Shown in pieces: positions 1 to 5,275 of a DNA stretch of 5,588 nucleotides. The stretch is taken from positions 1 through 5,588 of the forward strand of contig JAPYXA010000034.1 in NCBI GenBank assembly GCA_028276075.1. Direction: 5' to 3'. How positions within the stretch are numbered: the stretch's first letter is position 1; each line of letters begins with the position of its first letter. The DNA is from Minisyncoccota bacterium. GTDB taxonomy: Bacteria > Patescibacteriota > Minisyncoccia > UBA6257 > HR35. The position numbers were made by a program, and so were the translations under genes. Under the pieces are notes generated by a model that saw only the letters and a list, made by a program, of their open reading frames with translations, did not search any database and had not been told where the DNA came from.

Positions 1-209
1 AAAATTATTTTATTAATTATCTTATTCCTTAAATAAATTTCTTTAGCCAAAGAAATAAAATAAAAAACATTTCTCATTAAATTACTTATCTCTTTATAAA
101 TTTTTTTATATTTTAAAGCTGCTGAAAAACTAATAGATTTAGTCATCCTTTGAAAATTCTTTAGGTTCTTTATTTTTTTTCTTAATTTTACTGTCGATAT
201 ATTAGACAT
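1..209 (-). CDS. atpG: ATP synthase gamma subunit, N-terminal part (truncated by window edge)
   Basis: This is the N-terminal 69 residues of the central-stalk subunit that rotates inside the alpha3beta3 head and couples Fo rotation to catalysis. The visible protein starts MSNISTVKLRKKIKNLKNFQ and continues RMTKSISFSAALKYKK, which matches the first coiled-coil helix of gamma (family pattern: LRxxIKSVxNTQKITKAMxMVAAxK). The ATG at 207-209 lies inside the last codons of atpA and overlaps that gene by 8 bp (ATGTCTAA), so translation is probably coupled. This start puts the family helix at the usual distance from the N-terminus. No clear ribosome-binding site precedes it; GAG about 10 bases upstream is the only hint. 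The helix departs from consensus: the nearly invariant Met of 'KAM' (Met23 in E. coli) is Ile26 here, and MVAA is FSAA. The remaining roughly 220 residues lie outside the window. Identity is firm from position in the operon and helix pattern. Confidence 0.9.
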   Translation of the reverse strand, partial: MSNISTVKLRKKIKNLKNFQRMTKSISFSAALKYKKIYKEISNLMRNVFYFISLAKEIYLRNKIINKII

Positions 210-1716
210 CTAAATTCTCAAAAAAATAATTTAATTTACTAATTAATTCATTTTCTAACTCCTCGTCCAAATCCATCTTATTTATTATTTTCTCTAAAGT
301 GTCTAAAGAATTTAAATCAAAATATTTAATTAACTTGTCTACGATTATATTAATTTTTTCTATCTCAAGATTATCAAAAAAACCTTTATTTACAGCAAAC
401 AACAAAACTATTGTCTTTTCAAAACTTACAGGTTCCAAGTCTTTTTGCTTTAAAATCTCAAGAAGTATTTTACCTCTTTTTATTATTTTCCTTGAGTCTT
501 CTGGAAGTTCTGTGGTTACTTGAGCAAAGACCTCTAATTCTCTAAATTGAGCTAAATCAAGCTTTAAACGACCAGAAACTTTTTTCATAGCTTTTGTTTG
601 GGCTTTTGAGCCAACTCTTGAAACAGAAAGTCCGATGTTAATAGCTGGTCTGAAGTTAGCCTTAAACAAATCTGCTTCTAAATAAATTTGACCATCAGTA
701 ATTGAAATCAAATTAGTTGGAATATATCCAGAAATATCCCCAAGTTGAGTTTCACAAATTGGTAAAGCAGTAAGCGAGCCTCCTCCTTTAATTTTTGCAG
801 ATCTTTCAAGCAATCTCGAATGTAAATAAAAAATATCTCCTGGATAAGCTTCTCTTGCAACAGGTCTTTTCAAAAGTAAATTAATTTCTCTCCAAGCCCA
901 AGCATGCTTTGTTAAATCATCATAAATAACAATTACATCTTCTCCTTTATCCATAAAATACTCTCCTATGGCACAACCAACATAAGGAGCAAGATAAACT
1001 AAAACAGCTGGATCATCAGCAGAAGCTACTACTAAAATAGTATAATCTAAAGCCTGATTTTTATTTAATATTTCATAAATTCTTCTTACTTTGGAAAGTT
1101 TCTGACCGATAGCTACATAAATACAAATCGGAGTTCTAAGATGGTCATTTTTTTGGTTTAATATAATATCTAAGGCCAAAGAAGTTTTACCAGTTTGTCT
1201 ATCTCCTAAAATAAGCTCTCTTTGTCCTCTGCCTATAGGAATTAAAGCATCGATAATTTTTATTCCTGTGTGAACAGGCGTTTTTACAGGTTCTCTGTCT
1301 AATACTGAAGGAGCGTCTTTTTCAATAGGATAAAAAGTTGAAGAAAAAATTTCTCCTTTATCATCTAAAGGTTTACCTAAGGGATTAATTACTCTTCCTA
1401 TTAATCCATCTGATACAGGAACAGAAATAACTCTTTTGGAAGATTTAACTATATCTCCCTCTTTTATGCTATCCTGATTATTTAAGGCCAGCGCTCCTAT
1501 AAGACCTTCTTCTAAATTTAATGCCAAAAGCTCAATTACTTTATCATTTTTTTCAATATATAAAACTTCATTTAACTTAGCAGAAAAAAGACCATCTATC
1601 CAGCAAACTCCATCATAAAATTTTAAAACCTTGCCTATTTCTTTAAATTCTGGCTTAATTTCAGATATTTCTATCTCTCTTTTTAATTTTTCAACTAAAA
1701 ATTGAAAATCTTCCAT
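202..1716 (-). CDS. atpA: ATP synthase alpha subunit (F1, non-catalytic nucleotide-binding)
   Basis: This is the alpha subunit of the F1 head, which alternates with beta, carries the non-catalytic nucleotide site and supplies an arginine to the catalytic site. At 504 residues it is full length for the family. Domains are a beta-barrel crown at about 25-95 (IGKVLKFYDGVCWIDGL), the nucleotide-binding domain at about 95-375 and the helical C-terminal domain from 380. Visible motifs are the alpha-type Walker A GDRQTGKT at 171-178 (with Gln174, diagnostic of alpha rather than beta), VAIGQK at 201-206, Walker B VIVIYDD at 261-267, REAYPGDIFYLHSRLLERSA at 288-307, and SVSRVGS at 364-370 with arginine finger Arg367. 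The usual RRPPGREA is KRPVAREA here, and VGG is VGS. The start ATG gives a normal amphipathic N-terminal helix and overlaps atpH by 22 bp. No strong Shine-Dalgarno is seen (weak AAGAAA upstream). The stop is TAA. Confidence 0.98.
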   Translation of the reverse strand: MEDFQFLVEKLKREIEISEIKPEFKEIGKVLKFYDGVCWIDGLFSAKLNEVLYIEKNDKVIELLALNLEEGLIGALALNNQDSIKEGDIVKSSKRVISVPVSDGLIGRVINPLGKPLDDKGEIFSSTFYPIEKDAPSVLDREPVKTPVHTGIKIIDALIPIGRGQRELILGDRQTGKTSLALDIILNQKNDHLRTPICIYVAIGQKLSKVRRIYEILNKNQALDYTILVVASADDPAVLVYLAPYVGCAIGEYFMDKGEDVIVIYDDLTKHAWAWREINLLLKRPVAREAYPGDIFYLHSRLLERSAKIKGGGSLTALPICETQLGDISGYIPTNLISITDGQIYLEADLFKANFRPAINIGLSVSRVGSKAQTKAMKKVSGRLKLDLAQFRELEVFAQVTTELPEDSRKIIKRGKILLEILKQKDLEPVSFEKTIVLLFAVNKGFFDNLEIEKINIIVDKLIKYFDLNSLDTLEKIINKMDLDEELENELISKLNYFFENLDV

Positions 1717-2066
1717 AATATATTTCTTAAACTAAAATCTAGTTCATAATTATCCGATATAAATTTCCCGCCTAAAATGAGATTAGGATCAACTATCACT
1801 TTTTCAATCTCTTTTTTACCATTAAGATATTTATTCAAATAGTTTATTGCAATTTTTTCATTTTCTTTAAAAGTTAAAACAAGTTTACCCTTTTCAATAT
1901 TTTTCATCTTATCTATTTTTTTTAGAACTTCCCCTAGAGTCTCTTTCAACAAAAATCTTTCACCATTTAAAATAATCTTTTCAATTAAATCATTAATCAA
2001 TTTTTTTTCTTTCTTTATTAAGTAACCCCAAAGAACTTCGCTATAAATCTTAGATTTTTGATTCAT
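1695..2066 (-). CDS. atpH: ATP synthase delta subunit, shortened form
   Basis: The delta subunit links the top of the F1 head to the b-subunit peripheral stalk. At only 123 residues it is far shorter than the usual 175-185. The C-terminal part is recognisable: VIVDPNLILGGKFISDNYEL at about 90-109, followed by DFSLRNILWKI, matches the family's 'VDPSLIGGxxIRxGDxxIDGSLRGRLxxL'. The N-terminal part keeps a YAKAL-like start (IYSEVLWGYL) and an ILNGERFLLKETLGEVLKKI segment equivalent to the last helix of the N-terminal bundle, but about 50-60 residues between them are missing. The start is fixed by a 4-bp ATGA overlap with the atpF stop, and the stop (TAG) lies 22 bp inside atpA. Both neighbours are intact and the frame is open throughout, so this looks like a lineage-specific reduction rather than a broken gene. 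Assignment rests on the C-terminal motif plus the conserved position between b and alpha. Confidence 0.9.
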   Translation of the reverse strand: MNQKSKIYSEVLWGYLIKKEKKLINDLIEKIILNGERFLLKETLGEVLKKIDKMKNIEKGKLVLTFKENEKIAINYLNKYLNGKKEIEKVIVDPNLILGGKFISDNYELDFSLRNILWKIFNF

Positions 2067-2548
2067 TTATTTGCTAAAATTTTTTTAATATAATCTTTAT
2101 CTAAATCAGAACGATTAAAAATTTTTTTAGCTAAAGAAAAAAACAATTCTACTGAATCTTTTTCCACTTGATTTAAAAAATTTTGTTTTTCAGTTTCTAA
2201 TTCTTTCTTTAATCTACTTTTAGCTTTATCTTTCTCAATCTGTGCTTCAATTAAAGCTTTTTGTAAAATTAAATTTTTTTCTTCTTGTGCTTCAAATAAT
2301 ATCCTTTCTTTTTCTTTTTCTGCTTTAGCTAAAATTTTCTTCTTTATTTTATTTATTTTCTTTATCAAGCTTAAGGCTTCTTCATATTTTTTAAATCCCT
2401 CTTCAATTTGTGCTTTTCTTTCGTTTATAATGCTATTTAATGGTTTTGATAAAAATTTATAAAGAATAAAAAATAAAATAAAAAAATTGAAAATTTGAAA
2501 AATCAAAAGCTTTATATCTATGCCCAAAGAATTTAAAAGTTCCTTCAT
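2063..2548 (-). CDS. atpF: ATP synthase b subunit (Fo peripheral stalk)
   Basis: The b subunit dimerises to form the peripheral stator stalk that holds alpha3beta3 against the rotor. Its 161 residues match the usual 155-170. A single N-terminal membrane segment at about 13-33 (LLIFQIFNFFILFFILYKFL) is followed by the family hinge LSKPLNSIINERKAQIEEGF at 33-52. From about 40 to 145 there is a long, highly charged Lys/Glu/Ala/Gln-rich helix with no proline, as expected for the coiled-coil stalk. The C-terminus (ELFFSLAKKIFNRSDLD) resembles the delta-binding end. The ATG sits directly against the atpE stop with no intergenic base, and the TGA stop overlaps the atpH start as ATGA. No Shine-Dalgarno is visible; the upstream stretch is TTTATTTAA. 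Only one b-type gene is present here; no b' copy is seen. Confidence 0.96.
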   Translation of the reverse strand: MKELLNSLGIDIKLLIFQIFNFFILFFILYKFLSKPLNSIINERKAQIEEGFKKYEEALSLIKKINKIKKKILAKAEKEKERILFEAQEEKNLILQKALIEAQIEKDKAKSRLKKELETEKQNFLNQVEKDSVELFFSLAKKIFNRSDLDKDYIKKILANK

Positions 2549-2782
2549 TTAAATAAACTTAATGATAATTGCCATAACCAAAACATAAATAGCTATTGAT
2601 TCGGCAAAAGCAATTGCTAAAAGCATAGCAGTTTGAATTTTAGAAGTGGCTTCCGGGTTTCTTGAAATAGCTTTTAAAGCTTCAGAGCCTATTTTACCTA
2701 TAGCAAAAGCTGGCATTATAGTTCCCAACGCAATAGTTAAACCTGAAATTATTAATTTTACGATATTTGGATCTAAATTCAT
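2549..2782 (-). CDS. atpE: ATP synthase c subunit (Fo rotor ring)
   Basis: The c subunit is the hairpin protein that multimerises into the ion-translocating rotor ring. At 77 residues it has normal size. Helix 1 is about 8-33, the polar loop is SRNPEATSKIQ at 40-50 (canonical RxPE), and helix 2 is about 51-76. The ion-binding carboxylate is Glu61 in AFAESIAIY, 20 residues after the loop Arg41 as in other c subunits. Aligned on that arginine, the site has Ser62 and Tyr66, as in Na+-type rings, but the helix-1 glutamine that Na+ rings use is Ile28 (P24-A-F-A-I28). The glycine packing pattern of helix 1 is also thinned, with IMPAFAIGKIG replacing a GPGxGxG-type run. A proton-coupled ring is more likely. 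The gene lies 12 bp after atpB and directly abuts atpF. No Shine-Dalgarno is seen. Confidence 0.97.
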   Translation of the reverse strand: MNLDPNIVKLIISGLTIALGTIMPAFAIGKIGSEALKAISRNPEATSKIQTAMLLAIAFAESIAIYVLVMAIIIKFI

Positions 2783-2794
2783 TTTTAAAAAATT

Positions 2795-3487
2795 TTAATG
2801 ATCTTGACTTAAGGCGACCTTTAAAAAAATACTTGTTAAAACAAAAAAAAGAAAAGCTTGGATAAATCCAACAAACATTTCTATTCCAGTAAAAAAAATA
2901 GGTATAAAAAGTGGAAATAAAGATAAAATAACCAATATCAGCACCTCTCCTGCTAATATATTACCAAACAATCTAAAAGACAAAGATAATATTTTAACAA
3001 ATTCTGAAATAATTTCAAATACCCCCACAACTCCTTTAAACCTTAAAAAATATTTAGTCTTCAATTTTAAAATAGCAACCAAATTAACAAAAAAAACAGA
3101 AATTAGCCCTAAAGCCAATGTCATATTTAAATCAGAATAAGGAGATCTCAAAAGATGAACTTTTCCATCTTCATTTTTCAAAAATAAACTGCTTATAAAA
3201 GGTAAAACACCAAACCAATTAGACAAAAGAATGTATACAAAAAATGTAAGGATAAACGTAAAGATTTTTAAATTCGAAGAATTGGTTAAGCCTTTCCAAA
3301 AATTAAAAATCTCTTCAAAAATTATTTCAAAAAAAATTTGCATTTTAGAAGGAGTAGGCGATAACTTTTTTTTAAAAAAAATTAAAAATATAAAAATTAA
3401 AAAAATTACTAAAAAAGAAGTTAATAAAGTATTAGAGATTAAAAAGTATTTGTTATGAAAAATAATCTCAGGTTTTATGGATATCAT
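2795..3487 (-). CDS. atpB: ATP synthase a subunit (Fo stator channel)
   Basis: The a subunit is the integral membrane stator that provides the two half-channels and faces the c ring. Its 230 residues are in the normal range for bacterial a subunits. Hydrophobic segments lie at about 17-39, 74-98, 122-141, 157-186 and 190-224. Key motifs are IKPEIIFHNKYFLISNTLL near the N-terminus (typical start of this family), LLSNWFGVLPF at 87-97, SPYSDLNMTLALGL at 115-128, and SLSFRLFGNILAGE at 168-181, where Arg172 is the essential channel arginine (Arg210 in E. coli). The last helix carries Glu203 and Gln210 (GIEMFVGFIQAFLF). It is the first gene of the operon, preceded by two promoter-like elements. The chosen ATG gives the standard family N-terminus; the next Met is residue 49, past the first membrane helix. 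No atpI-like gene lies upstream. The stop is TAA. Confidence 0.97.
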   Translation of the reverse strand: MISIKPEIIFHNKYFLISNTLLTSFLVIFLIFIFLIFFKKKLSPTPSKMQIFFEIIFEEIFNFWKGLTNSSNLKIFTFILTFFVYILLSNWFGVLPFISSLFLKNEDGKVHLLRSPYSDLNMTLALGLISVFFVNLVAILKLKTKYFLRFKGVVGVFEIISEFVKILSLSFRLFGNILAGEVLILVILSLFPLFIPIFFTGIEMFVGFIQAFLFFVLTSIFLKVALSQDH

Positions 3488-3527
3488 TTTAAAGCAAATA
3501 TTTAATTAAATTTAAATGGAATGTTTA

Positions 3528-3555
3528 ATTATACCCTATTATAACTAAATATCAA
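3528..3555 (-). promoter_or_regulatory. Predicted sigma70-type promoter P2 of the atp operon
   Basis: On the minus strand TTGATA (3550-3555, 5 of 6 consensus) is separated by 16 bp from a second perfect TATAAT (3528-3533), shifted 10 bp downstream of P1. Transcription would begin near 3521, leaving a leader of about 34 nt. The leader is AT-rich, shows no stem-loop and contains no Shine-Dalgarno near the atpB start (GCTTTAAA before ATG). The -35 overlaps one arm of an inverted repeat. Confidence 0.6.
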
Positions 3556-3566
3556 AAGGTTGTTAA
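3538..3566 (-). promoter_or_regulatory. Predicted sigma70-type promoter P1 of the atp operon
   Basis: On the minus strand TTAACA (3561-3566, 5 of 6 consensus) is separated by 17 bp from a perfect TATAAT (3538-3543). Transcription would begin near 3531, giving a leader of about 43 nt before the atpB ATG. This is a consensus-based call; AT-rich DNA produces chance -10 boxes, but the paired -35 and optimal spacing raise confidence. Confidence 0.6.
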
Positions 3567-3607
3567 AATACGTCTATCAAACTTTTGATTATTAAATTAT
3601 CAAAAAG
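3551..3607. repeat. Clustered ATCAAAAG inverted/direct motifs upstream of the atp promoters
   Basis: ATCAAAAG (3551-3558) and its exact reverse complement CTTTTGAT (3582-3589) form an 8-bp inverted repeat with centres 31 bp apart, about three helical turns. Two more near-copies are present: ATCAAA at 3576-3581, making ATCAAA-CT-TTTGAT with the second arm, and ATCAAAAAG at 3599-3607. The first arm overlaps the P2 -35 and sits in the P1 spacer, so an operator role is possible. In minus-strand RNA, 3583-3605 can also form a 7-bp AT-only hairpin downstream of the dipeptidase gene, but it lacks GC pairs and a good U-tract, so it is a poor terminator. The rest of the 228-bp gap (3488-3715) shows no gene. 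Confidence 0.4.
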
Positions 3608-3715
3608 CTAGTAATTATATTTTCTCTGATCCTAAATGAATAAATATCAGTTGCTTTTATTACCTTAAATAATTTTGAAACATTATTAAGTTCTAAAATA
3701 TCTATTTGAAAGTTA

Positions 3716-5038
3716 TTAAAAATCAATATTATAAATTTTGCTTAAAACTAAAATACCTTTTTCAAATAAATCTAAATCCATATTTTCATTAGGAGCATGA
3801 ATATTGGATCCTTCTAAGATAAAACCAGTAAGTATAACAGGTTTTTTAAATTTATTCATCAAAATTTCTGCAGAGGGGATACTTCCTCCTTCTCTCATAA
3901 AAACACATTTATTTTTAAATTCTTCTTCTAAAACTTTGGCTGTTTTAATTATATAAGGATGATTAAAGTCGCTAAAGAAAGGTTTGGCATTAACTAAAAC
4001 TTTTAATGAATATTTGATTCCTTTTGGTATATTATTTTTAATAAATTTTTTCACTAAATCAATAATCTCTTCTGGTTTTTGATACTCAACCAATCTTATA
4101 GAAAATTTTGCCTTAGCATAATTAGGAATAATTGTCTTTGATCCTTCTCCAATATAACCCGAATAAAAACCATTGATCTCCAAGGATGGATAAATTTTAG
4201 CTGAAATTAAAGAGTATTTTTTATCTAAAGGATTGAGAGTATAAACTTCGGCAATCTTTTTAATTTCATTTGCGTTTTTAAAATTTTTTATTAAATCTTT
4301 CTTTTCCTTATCGCTTATTCTTCTTACTCTTTTATAAAAATCAGGTATTTTAATTTTACCTTTTAAATCTTTCATTTTCGCAAAAATTTCACATAAAATC
4401 TGCGAGGGATTATAAACTAAATTTCCATAAACCCCAGAATGAAGATCCTTTTTGCCTGTCCAAACTTCAACTTCAAAATAAACAATTCCTCTTAAAGCAT
4501 AGTAAATAGTTGGAACATTCTTTTTAACCATCCCAACATCAGTAAGAAAAAATAAATCAACATTTTTTAAAATACTTAAAGCTTGATTAAGATAAAAAGA
4601 AAAATTTCTTGAACCAATTTCTTCTTCTCCTTCAAAAAGAAAAATAATATTATTTTTAAGTTTATTTTCTTTTACTAAATTCAAAATAGAGAAAATATTT
4701 TGAGTTAATGGCCCTTTATTATCAGCTACCCCACGAGCAAAAATTTTGCCATTTTTTATTGTTAGCTTAAAAGGATCTGAATGCCAAAGATTTAAAGGTT
4801 CTGCTGGTTGAACATCATAATGGGAATAAATACCAATTGTTTTTGACTTTGAAGAAACAAATTTTTCAGCAATAAACAGGGGGCATTTTTTACCAATAAT
4901 TTTAACTTTAAATTTTTCCTTTGCTAAAAAATTCTTTAAAATCTTAACCAAAGCGAAAATTTCTTTCTCTTTTCTTGGATCAGTTGAAACACTTTGAAAA
5001 GAAACAATTTTGTTCAAAAAATCTAAAGCCTCTTTCAT
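3716..5038 (-). CDS. M20-family metallopeptidase (CNDP/DapE-like dipeptidase)
   Basis: This is a cytoplasmic di-zinc exopeptidase, most like the carnosinase/Xaa-His-type dipeptidases that hydrolyse short peptides to free amino acids. At 440 residues it is full length and has no signal peptide. The two-domain M20 layout is intact: a catalytic domain at about 1-185 and 300-440 with an inserted dimerisation (lid) domain at about 186-300. Expected metal and catalytic residues are all present: His73 in YSHYDVQP, bridging Asp106 in GVADNKGP, general base Glu139 and ligand Glu140 in EGEEEIGS, Asp167 in FLTDVG, and His414 in SNIHAPNEN. Lid residue His200 (DLHSGVYGN) and the MREGGSIPSAE motif (381-391) mark the dipeptidase branch rather than aminoacylases. 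The exact substrate cannot be told. The ATG gives a normal family N-terminus (LDFLNKIVSFQSVSTDP) and has no Shine-Dalgarno (ATTAAATA precedes it). The gene lies 228 bp upstream of atpB on the same strand, and atpB has its own promoters, so co-transcription is uncertain. Confidence 0.93.
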   Translation of the reverse strand: MKEALDFLNKIVSFQSVSTDPRKEKEIFALVKILKNFLAKEKFKVKIIGKKCPLFIAEKFVSSKSKTIGIYSHYDVQPAEPLNLWHSDPFKLTIKNGKIFARGVADNKGPLTQNIFSILNLVKENKLKNNIIFLFEGEEEIGSRNFSFYLNQALSILKNVDLFFLTDVGMVKKNVPTIYYALRGIVYFEVEVWTGKKDLHSGVYGNLVYNPSQILCEIFAKMKDLKGKIKIPDFYKRVRRISDKEKKDLIKNFKNANEIKKIAEVYTLNPLDKKYSLISAKIYPSLEINGFYSGYIGEGSKTIIPNYAKAKFSIRLVEYQKPEEIIDLVKKFIKNNIPKGIKYSLKVLVNAKPFFSDFNHPYIIKTAKVLEEEFKNKCVFMREGGSIPSAEILMNKFKKPVILTGFILEGSNIHAPNENMDLDLFEKGILVLSKIYNIDF

Positions 5039-5047
5039 TATTTAATA

Positions 5048-5086
5048 CACGGATTAACGCTGATTTCGACACGGATAAACACGGAT
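5048..5086. repeat. Three CACGGAT copies (left arm of repeat island)
   Basis: CACGGAT occurs at 5048-5054, 5070-5076 and 5080-5086. It is the reverse complement of ATCCGTG, the core of the 9-bp array at 5165-5225, so the two groups form opposing arms of a large imperfect inverted repeat around the ATTACC block. The island is visibly richer in G and C than the surrounding sequence. It lies immediately upstream of the dipeptidase start, so it may form part of that gene's leader. No open reading frame of interest covers it. Confidence 0.8.
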
Positions 5087-5089
5087 ATT

Positions 5090-5129
5090 ATTACCCAGAT
5101 GATTACCGGATGAATTACCCGGGTGATTA
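5090..5129. repeat. 12-bp tandem repeat ATTACCCGGATG-like, three copies plus partial
   Basis: Units start at 5090 (ATTACCCAGATG), 5102 (ATTACCGGATGA) and 5114 (ATTACCCGGGTG), with a partial ATTA at 5126; the period is exactly 12 bp. Copies 1 and 3 differ at two positions, and copy 2 reads as though one C was lost. The third copy contains the perfect 8-bp palindrome ACCCGGGT (5117-5124). The block sits at the centre of the island, between CACGGAT copies on the left and ATCCGTG copies on the right. Confidence 0.75.
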
Positions 5130-5153
5130 TCAAATTTAGCCGGTTTAAATCTG

Positions 5154-5240
5154 AACAGATTATTATCCGTATAATCCGTGAAATCCGTAAAATCCGTGAA
5201 TAGTTTTAAATCCGTGAAATCCGTGAATAACAGATTATTA
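5154..5240. repeat. 12-bp direct repeat AACAGATTATTA flanking the 9-bp array
   Basis: AACAGATTATTA occurs exactly twice, at 5154-5165 and 5229-5240, 75 bp apart and bracketing the ATCCGTGAA array. The flanking bases (5153/5228 and 5166/5241) differ, so the identity is exactly 12 bp. The left copy is also half of the palindrome AATCTG-AA-CAGATT (5148-5161). This arrangement resembles a target-site duplication around a 63-bp insert, or the ends of a larger repeated unit; nothing in the insert encodes a protein. Confidence 0.7.
5165..5227. repeat. 9-bp tandem array, consensus ATCCGTGAA, seven units
   Basis: Units begin every 9 bp at 5165, 5174, 5183, 5192, 5201, 5210 and 5219. Four are exact ATCCGTGAA (5174, 5192, 5210, 5219), two are variants (ATCCGTATA at 5165 and ATCCGTAAA at 5183), and the fifth (TAGTTTTAA at 5201) is degenerate but keeps the register. 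The array is flanked by the AACAGATTATTA pair and is followed within 40 bp by the promoter of the plus-strand gene. It has none of the long spacer structure of a CRISPR. Confidence 0.85.
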
Positions 5241-5267
5241 AGTAAATCTACTAATCTATGTTATAAT
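5238..5267 (+). promoter_or_regulatory. Predicted extended -10 promoter of the divergent plus-strand gene
   Basis: A perfect extended -10, TG-T-TATAAT, spans 5259-5267. The best -35 at usable spacing is weak (TTAAGT at 5238-5243, 18 bp upstream, 3 of 6), which is typical for extended -10 promoters. The start of transcription would be near 5274-5275, directly before the ATG at 5276. Confidence 0.6.
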
Positions 5268-5275
5268 TATAAATA

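Noticed and set aside
299..523. 74-codon plus-strand open frame
   Set aside because: It lies wholly antisense to the conserved C-terminal domain of atpA, whose frame is supported by family motifs; it has no recognisable protein features.
2063..2066. Alternative genetic code with TGA read as glycine (known in Gracilibacteria/SR1)
   Set aside because: TGA ends atpF exactly where the family should end and forms a standard ATGA overlap; no TGA is needed inside any gene and glycines use GGN codons.
1695..2066. atpH as a frameshifted or degraded pseudogene
   Set aside because: The frame is open from an ATGA-coupled start to the stop, the C-terminal motif is intact, and the missing part is internal to the N-terminal bundle without stops, so lineage-specific shortening fits better.
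3231..3458. 75-codon plus-strand open frame
   Set aside because: It is antisense to atpB, and its Lys/Ile-rich composition is what the reverse of a Phe/Leu/Ile-rich membrane protein gives in AT-rich DNA.
3582..3607. Rho-independent terminator after the dipeptidase gene
   Set aside because: The hairpin is short, made of A-T pairs apart from one G-C, and not followed by a clear U-run on the minus strand; it is more likely part of the ATCAAAAG motif cluster.
3488..3715. atpI-like or small regulatory ORF upstream of atpB
   Set aside because: No membrane-protein-like frame or plausible start is seen in either direction; the space is taken by promoter elements and AT-rich sequence.
5165..5227. 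CRISPR-like array
   Set aside because: Units are only 9 bp with no unique spacers and no cas genes nearby; it is a simple tandem repeat.
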